Source: Spirochaetota bacterium
Lineage (GTDB): Bacteria > Spirochaetota > Spirochaetia > Treponematales > Rectinemataceae
Assembly (NCBI GenBank): GCA_029265255.1
Contig: JAJUJQ010000001.1
Location: 596,209 to 660,208 of the forward strand
Reading direction: 5' to 3'
DNA length: 64,000 nucleotides
Positions 57,071 to 64,000 of the stretch are shown piece after piece. Numbering within the stretch: the first letter of the stretch is position 1; the number at the start of each line of letters is the position of its first letter. The notes under the pieces were generated by a model that worked only from the letters and a program-made list of their open reading frames with translations, was not told where the DNA came from and did no database searches. A program made the position numbers and the translations under genes.

Positions 57071-60000
57071 ATGGCACTGACCAATTACGAACGAGTCGGC
57101 AAGGCGATGGAACTACTGAGAGCAGGGCTTGCGCCCTTTGTGGAGCGCGAGGTGCGCAGCAGACTGGGGGATGTAGAGGCGCAGCGCACTATCAATGAGT
57201 TTGCCGAGGGCGACCGGATGCTCACAGGCAAGCCTGTCGCGCAGTGGGACATTGCCGCGCTTCTCAACTTTATTTGGTTCAGATGGAACGAGGTTTACAG
57301 CCGCACGCTCGGCAACGCGGGACGCAGCCTGGTGAGCGAGCTTCGCGAGCATCGCAACGCATGGGCACACCAGCAAGCCTTTTCAACGGACGACGCCTAT
57401 CGGGTGTTTGATACCGCGTCTCGGGTGCTGCTCGCAATTTCCGCCCCCGAGGTGGAAGAGCTCGATCGGCAGAAAAGCGAGCTCTTACGCATTCGCTACG
57501 ACGAGCAAGTGCGGAAGGAACGCCGCAAGAGCACGCGCTCGACCATAGAGAGCGCGGCCACCGGTACCCTCAAGCCATGGCGGGAAGTCATTACGCCCCA
57601 CCGCGATGTCGCCAGCGGCGGGTATCAGCAGGCGGAGTTCGCGGCGGACCTCTGGCAGGTTTACAAGGGAGAGGGAAGTACCGAATACCAGAATCCCGTG
57701 GAATTCTTCCGTCGGACCTACCTCACGGAGAGCCTCAAGAACTTGCTCATCAATGCCATCAAAAGGCTGAATGGCAAGGGGGGAGACCCCGTCGTCCAGC
57801 TCCAGACCAATTTCGGTGGTGGAAAGACACACTCCATGTTGGCCCTGTACCACCTTGTCTCAGGCAAGCATCCATCCGAGCTGCCGGGTGTCGAGGAGCT
57901 GGCGCGCGCCGCAGGTGTCAGGGAGCTGCCGCGGGCACGCAGGGTGGTGCTGGTGGGCAATCGCATCTCGCCAGGACGGCCGGACATTAAGCCCGATGGC
58001 ACCGAAGTGCGCACGCTCTGGGGGGAACTTGCATGGCAGCTTGGCGGCCGCAAAGCATACGAAAAAATCGCGCAGGATGACCGCAACGCCACGAGCCCCG
58101 GTGACGCGCTCCGCGAACTGTTCAACGAATATGGCCCCTGTCTGGTGCTTATCGATGAGTGGATCGCCTATGCGCGCCAGCTCCACGCGAACCCCGACCT
58201 TCCCGCTGGCGACTTTGAGACACACTTCAGCTTCGCGCAGGCGCTCACGGAATCCGCAAAGCTGGCTCGCAACTGCCTGCTCGTCATCAGCTTGCCGGCC
58301 TCGGATGATACCGGCTCTCCCCACACCCTCGCCGATGATGCCGAGGTTGGCGGCGAGCGTGGGCGCGAGGCACTGGTACGGCTGCGCAACGTGGTAGGCC
58401 GCGTTGAGTCTTCCTGGCGGCCTGCGAGCGCCGAAGAAGGTTTCGAAATTGTGCGCCGCAGACTGTTTGAGCCGCTGGGTGATGCGTCGCACTACACGGA
58501 CCGTGATACAGTGGCCCGCGCCTTCGCCGAACTCTACGAGTCGCAGCAGCAGGAATTCCCGCCCGACTGTGCGAACATTGAGTACGAAAAGCGCATCAAG
58601 GCGGCGTACCCTATTCATCCCGAGGTGTTCGACAGGCTCTACGGCGACTGGTCGACCCTCCTCAAGTTCCAGCGGACCCGCGGGGTGCTGCGCCTCATGG
58701 CCGCGGTCATTCACAGCCTGTGGGAAAAGGGTGACCGCAACCCGCTTATCATGCCGGCGAACATACCCATCGATGATCCGCGCGTCCAGTCCGAGATGAC
58801 ACGGTACCTTTCCGACAACTGGGCGCCCATCATCGAAAAGGATGTCGACGGGCCCGATTCGCTGCCACTTCGAATTGACGCCGAGGTTGCCAACCTTGGC
58901 AAATTCTCGGCAACCCGCCGTGTGGCCCGTACCATTTTCCTCGGATCCGCGCCTACCAGCGACGCGGCGCACCATGGCCTCGATGACCGGCGTATCAAGC
59001 TGGGGAGCGTCATGCCGGGCGAAAACCCCGCGGTGTTTGGCGACGCGCTCAGAAGGCTCGCCAGCGCAGCCACGTACCTGTTTCAGGACGGGAACCGCTT
59101 CTGGTATTCCACGCAGCCTACCGTGACCAAGATGGCAGAGGATCGCGCGGAGCAGCTTCTTCGCAATCCCGACGCGGTGGCTCAGGAAATAGAAAATCGC
59201 GTGCGCGCAGACCTGCGCGAAACTGGCTCCTTCAAGCGTATTCATGCCTTCCCGCGCAGCAGTCAGGATGTCCCCGACGAGCGTGATGCGCGCCTTGTCG
59301 TGCTTGGCATCGATACGCCGTACTCGAAGGAGCCGAGAAGCGCGGCGACCGAAGCGGCACGCACCATCCTGGAGTGGCGCGGGAATGCCCCTCGCATGTA
59401 TCGCAACAGCCTTGTGTTTCTCGCGGCTGACAAAACCCGCCTCCAGGACCTGGATGAAGCGGTTCGGCGCTTCCTGGCATGGCAGTCGATTGTGAATGAA
59501 AAAGAGCATCTCAACCTGTCGCCCTATCAGGTACGCCAGGCTGAACAGCAGCGACAGTCGGCGGATTCCACGGTGACCGCGCGGATTCCGGAGACTTTCC
59601 AGTGGCTGCTGGTCCCAGTCCAGCAGACGCCAAGTGCCGCGATCGAATTTGATGCGCTCAAGCTGGGAGGACAGGACCCGCTCGCGGTTCGCGCGTTCAA
59701 AAAGCTCCGAAATGAGGAATTGTTGATTCCTACGCTTGCGGCATCGCGCCTGCGGATGGACCTGGACCGCATTCCGCTCTGGCGTGGGGACTCGGTGAGC
59801 GTGAGGCAATTAGCCGACGATTTTGCGCAATATGTCTATCTGCCTCGGCTGCTTTCACCGGAGGTGCTGTTGCGTTGCATCAAAGACGGTATTTCCCGGC
59901 TTACCTGGGAACAGGAAACCTTTGCCTGGGCAGACGTTTGGGACACTGAGGCGCAGCGTTTTGTGGGGCTGCGAGGCGGCGAGCAAATCCAAGCAATTGA

Positions 60001-60415
60001 TGAAGCAAGCACAGGCCTCCTTGTGAAGCCGCAGGTCGCAAGGGCGCAGATGGAGAGAGATGCCACTCGGCCACCTGCCGGCCCTGCTAGCAGTTCTGGA
60101 GATACAAACAAGTCTGGTACCGATGGCGGCTCTGGCACTGCCCTTCCTGACAGGCCGACACCGCCCCAGCCTGCGAGCCTTTTCAAGCGCTTCCATGGCA
60201 GTGTCAAACTCAACCCTGAGCGTGTTGGCCGTGACGCAGGAAATATTGCCGAAGAGGTCATCGCTCACCTCTTGGTACAAAAAGGCGCGTGTATTTCGGT
60301 TACCCTCGAAATCCATGCAGAGCTACCCGAAGGCGCAAGTGAATCGCTAATGCGCATCGTCACGGAAAACGCCCGCACACTCAGGTTCGACAGCCAGGGG
60401 TTTGAGAGGGAGTAA
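57071..60415 (+). CDS. Swt1-type HEPN / DUF499 AAA+ ATPase
   Basis: 1114 residues. Residues 1-140 match the Swt1 HEPN domain ([20 protein letters not shown] to [13 protein letters not shown], including the R-x4-H motif RNAWAH). The DUF499 ATPase follows, with Walker [11 protein letters not shown] (about 247-256) and Walker B CLVLIDEW (about 356-363). A long C-terminal part with Pro/Ser linkers ends in a beta-rich domain. HEPN folds often cut or bind RNA, and DUF499 proteins occur with DUF1156 methylases in predicted phage-defence loci. Codons are GC-rich like those of the helicase and methylase, and unlike the AbiE genes. Confidence 0.85.
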   Translation: MALTNYERVGKAMELLRAGLAPFVEREVRSRLGDVEAQRTINEFAEGDRMLTGKPVAQWDIAALLNFIWFRWNEVYSRTLGNAGRSLVSELREHRNAWAHQQAFSTDDAYRVFDTASRVLLAISAPEVEELDRQKSELLRIRYDEQVRKERRKSTRSTIESAATGTLKPWREVITPHRDVASGGYQQAEFAADLWQVYKGEGSTEYQNPVEFFRRTYLTESLKNLLINAIKRLNGKGGDPVVQLQTNFGGGKTHSMLALYHLVSGKHPSELPGVEELARAAGVRELPRARRVVLVGNRISPGRPDIKPDGTEVRTLWGELAWQLGGRKAYEKIAQDDRNATSPGDALRELFNEYGPCLVLIDEWIAYARQLHANPDLPAGDFETHFSFAQALTESAKLARNCLLVISLPASDDTGSPHTLADDAEVGGERGREALVRLRNVVGRVESSWRPASAEEGFEIVRRRLFEPLGDASHYTDRDTVARAFAELYESQQQEFPPDCANIEYEKRIKAAYPIHPEVFDRLYGDWSTLLKFQRTRGVLRLMAAVIHSLWEKGDRNPLIMPANIPIDDPRVQSEMTRYLSDNWAPIIEKDVDGPDSLPLRIDAEVANLGKFSATRRVARTIFLGSAPTSDAAHHGLDDRRIKLGSVMPGENPAVFGDALRRLASAATYLFQDGNRFWYSTQPTVTKMAEDRAEQLLRNPDAVAQEIENRVRADLRETGSFKRIHAFPRSSQDVPDERDARLVVLGIDTPYSKEPRSAATEAARTILEWRGNAPRMYRNSLVFLAADKTRLQDLDEAVRRFLAWQSIVNEKEHLNLSPYQVRQAEQQRQSADSTVTARIPETFQWLLVPVQQTPSAAIEFDALKLGGQDPLAVRAFKKLRNEELLIPTLAASRLRMDLDRIPLWRGDSVSVRQLADDFAQYVYLPRLLSPEVLLRCIKDGISRLTWEQETFAWADVWDTEAQRFVGLRGGEQIQAIDEASTGLLVKPQVARAQMERDATRPPAGPASSSGDTNKSGTDGGSGTALPDRPTPPQPASLFKRFHGSVKLNPERVGRDAGNIAEEVIAHLLVQKGACISVTLEIHAELPEGASESLMRIVTENARTLRFDSQGFERE

Positions 60416-61050
60416 GGCGTGCTATCGGGGACTCAAAGCGACTTTTGCAGCCCTAGTAGTCGGCCGCTTCAGGATGTTCGAAAGGGATTGGCTTGGTTTC
60501 TCTACGGTAAACCCATGGTCATCTTGGGGCTAAGCCCTCTTCGATGAGCGTCTTTCGGATGGTGATGCTCGAAATTAGGGTCCGTCCAGGGACAGATTAC
60601 ACTCGATTTTATTGCAGATATACAAACGATATGCCAAGTCCGCTCGAAGGTGTGCGATGCCTTTTCAAGTTTCGCTTTCTAAAAATCCTTGCGAATTATT
60701 GCTTGTCCTTAGAACTACTAGCCCAAATATTTGAAAGACCCGCTTCCACTTCTAGGTTGAGCGTAATTCTAGCCATGCGTGCAAGAGCCCTTGCTACTAT
60801 TTTCCAGCTATTCGGCGAGTTCAAGCATACTCAGCCAGTTCCCTGGGGTGCCCCCGATGCTTCCATATTTTGCGTTCATGCTATATGGCTTTTAGGTAAG
60901 CGCACCGGCTTGCGAATACAATGCTGAGGATGGTCGGATCAATTTTTTACAAATGATGGTTTTTCGCCAAAACAATAGGGAAAATTCAAGATATCCCAGA
61001 CTGCCAAATTTTAGAGCGAGCGTTCTTGATAGAAGCAAGTATCGCAGGGC
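60416..61050 (+). other. 635-bp spacer at the right edge of the island
   Basis: No supportable gene. A plus-strand frame at 60544-60927 gives 127 residues of Cys/Phe-rich composition with no family and no ribosome-binding site. GGGTCCGTCC followed by GGGACAGATT near 60580-60600 looks like a decayed element end but is not diagnostic. No copy of the tRNA-Arg 3' end is seen here. Confidence 0.5.
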
Positions 61051-61593
61051 CTAAATATCGCTTTTTACTGCTTTGGAGACATAGGCAATCTTTCCGATCG
61101 AGAATGTATTTTTCCCCTCAGCGCGGCATAGGGGGTATTCTTGACTCATCGTGATCGCTTTCCCTATACAGTGTTGGACACAGGAAGGCAGCAAGCCACT
61201 GGCAGCGCGGTCATGACACTGATCGCATTTGAGGGGAATTCCATTCTTCTCGTCATATTCGATTGCACCATAGGGACAAGCATCCACGCATACGCCACAA
61301 TGAATGCACTTTGTATCATCAAAGTCGATTCGTCCGTCATTGGTTTCGTAGAGAGCACCTGTCGTACAATTCTTCACACACTCTGCATCCTCACACTGCT
61401 GACATAAAATCGGTACATAACTCTTGCCTTGGGGCGAGCCTGGTATGGCTTTCCCTATTGCGCCATTTATCTGTGTAACATGAATTAGAGACGTGCCTGG
61501 TGAGAGGTTCTTCTCTAACGCACACGCAACCTCGCAGGTTCGACATCCCCAGCATCGATCGAGTTCAATAATGATAGTAACCTGCTTAGGCAT
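61051..61593 (-). CDS. 4Fe-4S ferredoxin-type electron-transfer subunit of a molybdoenzyme
   Basis: 180 residues with the four-cluster pattern of DMSO-reductase-family beta subunits: CWGCRTCEVAC, then CQQCEDAECVKNC, CIHCGVCVDACPYGA and CDQC with a later CVQHC. It passes electrons between the molybdenum subunit and a partner. It has no Tat signal and no membrane segment, so it is cytoplasmic or exported with its partner. The start overlaps the molybdoenzyme stop by 8 nt. Confidence 0.9.
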   Translation of the reverse strand: MPKQVTIIIELDRCWGCRTCEVACALEKNLSPGTSLIHVTQINGAIGKAIPGSPQGKSYVPILCQQCEDAECVKNCTTGALYETNDGRIDFDDTKCIHCGVCVDACPYGAIEYDEKNGIPLKCDQCHDRAASGLLPSCVQHCIGKAITMSQEYPLCRAEGKNTFSIGKIAYVSKAVKSDI

Positions 61594-63859
61594 TCTCAGA
61601 ACTCCTTATCCTGCATCGAAGGCCACGCATTGGTACGCTTCCGATCCCTTCCGCAAAGGTATCCCACCCTAATGCGCGGTTGATATTTCCTATCCCATCC
61701 CATCCAGGGACTGCAATAACACAGCGCTGATCGAGTGAGGGATCTAGTCTTGCTTTGAATCGAGCCCATCCATAGGGAGTTTCAATAACGATAAAGTCGC
61801 CATCTTGGACACTCGCGGATCGTGCTGTTTCAGGATGGATATATGCAATCGGATGTGGTTCCTGAGAGATCAAATAGGGATTTCTTCTGTTTTCTGTATG
61901 GCGGAAAAAGATGCTCCGCGCTCCCGTACTCAGGATCAGGGGATAAGAAGCTGTTTTCTCTTCAGAAATTTCGCTCAGGCGTTGATCCAGCTCAGATTTC
62001 TGTCGATCTTGTTTGAAGGGTGGTGTGGTCCCTCTCGGTATTGGGGAAATACCCAATTTTTCAAGCGTTTGTGAGTAGATTTCAACTTTCCCTGAAGGCG
62101 TTTTGAATCCAGATTTTTGGTAATGATAATAAGTCAACGGAGCATGCAACCTTCTCTTCTGTATCGCCTGCCTAAAGGTCAATCCAGTAGGGGAAAGCAG
62201 ATAGGTATATAGCTCTTCCGGGCTTTCCCAGAAATAGTCACTGAGTCCTAAACGCTTGGCGAGAGCGCTAATGATTTCTACATCTGATCTGGTGTCCTCA
62301 ATATGCGTACATCGTTGCTGAAATACCGTATACTCATTGGAGGTCTGGAAAGACGAAATGACATTCTCTCTCTCCAGCCATGATGATGCTGGCAATACGA
62401 TATCAGCGAGCTCGGCAGTCGGAGTCATGAATAAGTCACAAACTGCGATGAATTCAAGGTTCTCCATCGCCTCGAGGACTGCATGGGAATTGGAATACGA
62501 TACTGCTGCATTGCTGCCGAAAATGAGGGCTGCTTTGATTGGATAAGGCTCTTGGGTCTGGATTGTCTTCCAGAGTGTCGGCATATGAGCGCTGGGGACT
62601 GGGCTGAGCGGGCCACACAAGAGCGGAAATTCATCGATGCCACGACGATCCTTCAATATTTCTGGTGGAATTTTGTTGGCAAGGATGAATTCATGGGAAT
62701 TCTGCGAGATCTCCCCCCGGCTGGAACAGAGTACATTCCCGCCAGGCACATCGATATTTCCCGTAATTGCGGCGAGAATTGAAAGCGCTCTGCAGAGCTG
62801 GAATGAATCAGCGGTCTGATCTACCGTCACACAGCGAGAGATGCACGCGGGTTTCGTCTTCGCAAAGAGCCTAGCTACGGTGATGATCGATGCTGCATCA
62901 ATCGAGGTTAATTTCGCTGTGATTTCTGGGGTTCGCCAACACACCGTATCGCGAAGTCTGTCAAATCCTTCTGTCCAGTCCCGCACAAACGCTTCGTCGT
63001 ACAGCTTCTCGTTGATGATGATCGCGATGATTCCCAACACTAAATCCGTATCTGTGCCAGGACGAATTCTTAGCCACAGATCGGCCTTGGCAGCTGTCTC
63101 GGAAAGACGCGGATCTACTACGATGAGGCGAGCGCCACGTTCACGGGCCTCCATGATTTCGAGTGCTTGTACCGGCCAGGTCTGTGCTGGATTCGAACCC
63201 CACACTAAGATGCAGGATGTATTCCGAAAATCACAAGCCTCGCTATACTGGGCCCCGAACGTGATTTTGCAATCGACCAGACGAGGCCAAAGGCATTGAG
63301 CCCATCCCGCAGCGCCGTGATTAGGCGCGCCGAACGCATTCGCGAGCCGTGAATAGACTCGACTCCAGCCTCGACGGGTGCCTTCAAGAAATGCGATACC
63401 TCGTTTCCCATAGTGTTTTTCATAGAATTGAATCTGCGCTGCAATTTCATCGAGAGCCGTATCCCATGATATTTCTTCCCAGCCAGAGAAGCGGGAAGAC
63501 TCATGTACTATTCCAGTAGTAGGGTAATAGTATGATGCTTTCTTGCGAGGCTTGATTCTTCGCAATGGTGTTCGAAGGCGGTCTGGGTTATAGAGTAGGT
63601 CAAACGCGGCAAGACCTTTCGGACACGCGATGCCCCCTGTGACCGGAGAGGAGGGATCTCCTTCGATTTTATCGATTTTTCCGGTTTCTTTGTTTCTAAA
63701 TACCAACACCTCGCAGGCGGTATTGCATGAAAAACAACAGGTTGGAATGATGTCTAATCCTTTTTGAGCAGCATCATTGATGGTAGCACGGTAAATTTCT
63801 TCACGAGTGCGAGTACTTTCCGGCGAGGTGATGATTTCAGAGAGAGGCTGTTTGGACAT
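61586..63859 (-). CDS. Molybdopterin-containing oxidoreductase, DMSO-reductase family
   Basis: 757 residues. The N-terminal 4Fe-4S site has Cys at 42, 45, 49 and 79 (CCFSCNTACE and GGIACPKG). The molybdopterin-binding core follows (ILVWGSNPAQTWP, RLIVVDPRLSETA, LRIRPGTDTDLVLGI) and a C-terminal molydop-binding domain (IYSQTLEKLG, then HPETARSASVQDGDFIVIETP). The likely metal ligand is Cys189 in GWAQCLWPR; no selenocysteine is evident. The family includes thiosulfate, polysulfide and formate enzymes and acetylene hydratase; the substrate cannot be fixed. There is no Tat signal, so it is probably cytoplasmic. It is the upstream partner of the ferredoxin subunit. Confidence 0.88.
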   Translation of the reverse strand: MSKQPLSEIITSPESTRTREEIYRATINDAAQKGLDIIPTCCFSCNTACEVLVFRNKETGKIDKIEGDPSSPVTGGIACPKGLAAFDLLYNPDRLRTPLRRIKPRKKASYYYPTTGIVHESSRFSGWEEISWDTALDEIAAQIQFYEKHYGKRGIAFLEGTRRGWSRVYSRLANAFGAPNHGAAGWAQCLWPRLVDCKITFGAQYSEACDFRNTSCILVWGSNPAQTWPVQALEIMEARERGARLIVVDPRLSETAAKADLWLRIRPGTDTDLVLGIIAIIINEKLYDEAFVRDWTEGFDRLRDTVCWRTPEITAKLTSIDAASIITVARLFAKTKPACISRCVTVDQTADSFQLCRALSILAAITGNIDVPGGNVLCSSRGEISQNSHEFILANKIPPEILKDRRGIDEFPLLCGPLSPVPSAHMPTLWKTIQTQEPYPIKAALIFGSNAAVSYSNSHAVLEAMENLEFIAVCDLFMTPTAELADIVLPASSWLERENVISSFQTSNEYTVFQQRCTHIEDTRSDVEIISALAKRLGLSDYFWESPEELYTYLLSPTGLTFRQAIQKRRLHAPLTYYHYQKSGFKTPSGKVEIYSQTLEKLGISPIPRGTTPPFKQDRQKSELDQRLSEISEEKTASYPLILSTGARSIFFRHTENRRNPYLISQEPHPIAYIHPETARSASVQDGDFIVIETPYGWARFKARLDPSLDQRCVIAVPGWDGIGNINRALGWDTFAEGIGSVPMRGLRCRIRSSENA

Positions 63860-63893
63860 CTGGAGGTTCCTGAAGAACCCACTTTTCTATCTT

Positions 63894-64000
63894 TCAGGCA
63901 ACTTTCAATTGCCCCATTGGTACAAAACTTAGCCTTTCTGCTATCTCAATAATCTTATCAATAAGCGACACAAAAAAGGCTTTCGCCTTTCTCCTCGCCA
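63894..64000 (-). CDS. Possible C-terminal end of a gene running off the right edge
   Basis: On the minus strand the frame stays open from the window edge to a TGA at 63894, encoding about 35 residues that end IIEIAERLSFVPMGQLKVA. The composition looks coding, and the stop lies 34 nt before the molybdoenzyme start, as in an operon. Too short to identify. Confidence 0.4.
   Translation of the reverse strand, partial: ARRKAKAFFVSLIDKIIEIAERLSFVPMGQLKVA

Noticed and set aside
60544..60927. 127-codon plus-strand open frame after the DUF499 gene
   Set aside because: No ribosome-binding site, odd composition, no family resemblance.
60416..61050. Direct repeat of the tRNA-Arg 3' end marking the right boundary of the island
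   Set aside because: No copy of the T-arm or acceptor sequence found by eye here or elsewhere in 43.2-61 kb; the boundary remains undefined.
63975..63990. GGC-TTTC-GCC hairpin with T-run on the minus strand as a terminator
   Set aside because: It lies within an apparently coding frame entering from the right edge, so it may be only part of that gene; unresolved without more sequence.

Overview
The window is one contiguous stretch of bacterial chromosome with moderate to high G+C. It is almost fully coding up to about 43 kb and a patchier accessory island from there to about 61 kb. A diderm is indicated by a LolA-like lipoprotein carrier, a RodZ-like protein, a LysM/LytM protein and several lipoproteins. 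A spirochaete (Spirochaetota, Treponema/Rectinema-like) is my best guess. It rests on a long PPi-type phosphofructokinase, a groES without groEL beside it, a threonyl-tRNA synthetase with no TGS domain, a FabV enoyl reductase, a large ankyrin lipoprotein and an InlB/RCC1-type lipoprotein. No rRNA or other phylogenetic marker is present, so this is inference (about 60% sure).

Left part (1-24.6 kb). A partial membrane protein and an EamA transporter lead into a long minus-strand operon: pfp, lolA-like, rodZ-like, rimO, a UvrD/PcrA helicase and an unknown gene. A LysM/degenerate-M23 (NlpD-like) gene is followed by an RpoS-like sigma factor, an order that recalls the proteobacterial nlpD-rpoS pair. 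Next come a 25-30-repeat ankyrin lipoprotein and a D-2-hydroxyacid dehydrogenase. A compact minus-strand operon then carries clpS, clpA and aat, the bacterial N-degron pathway, plus a radical SAM protein. Divergent from it is thrS, preceded by a clear T-box riboswitch with a Thr (ACC) specifier, the UGGU bulge and a competing terminator.

Middle part (23.4-43 kb). Here are a DHOD-like enzyme, malic enzyme, a nitrilase-family hydrolase and a peptide-binding ABC protein. They are followed by a TGS-carrying nucleoside kinase, a LacI regulator and oligoendopeptidase F. A fatty-acid operon (fabH-fabF-fabZ-fabV-rsmE) is followed by ftsH, groES, a PTS EIIA protein and an SDF-type symporter. The core block ends at a tRNA-Arg(CCT).

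Island (43.1-61 kb). Directly after the tRNA lie an integrase stump, an IS256-like transposase remnant and a decaying RCC1 lipoprotein gene. A co-directional defence-type cluster follows: a SNF2 helicase with a C-terminal DUF3883 domain, two DUF4143-type AAA ATPases, a DUF1156 DNA methylase, an AbiEi/AbiEii toxin-antitoxin pair and a 1114-residue Swt1-HEPN/DUF499 ATPase. The helicase-methylase-DUF499 trio resembles DISARM or other defence-island systems in part, but no drmA, drmB or drmC genes are visible. It is the best candidate here for a poorly described system. The window closes with a ferredoxin and molybdopterin oxidoreductase pair on the minus strand.
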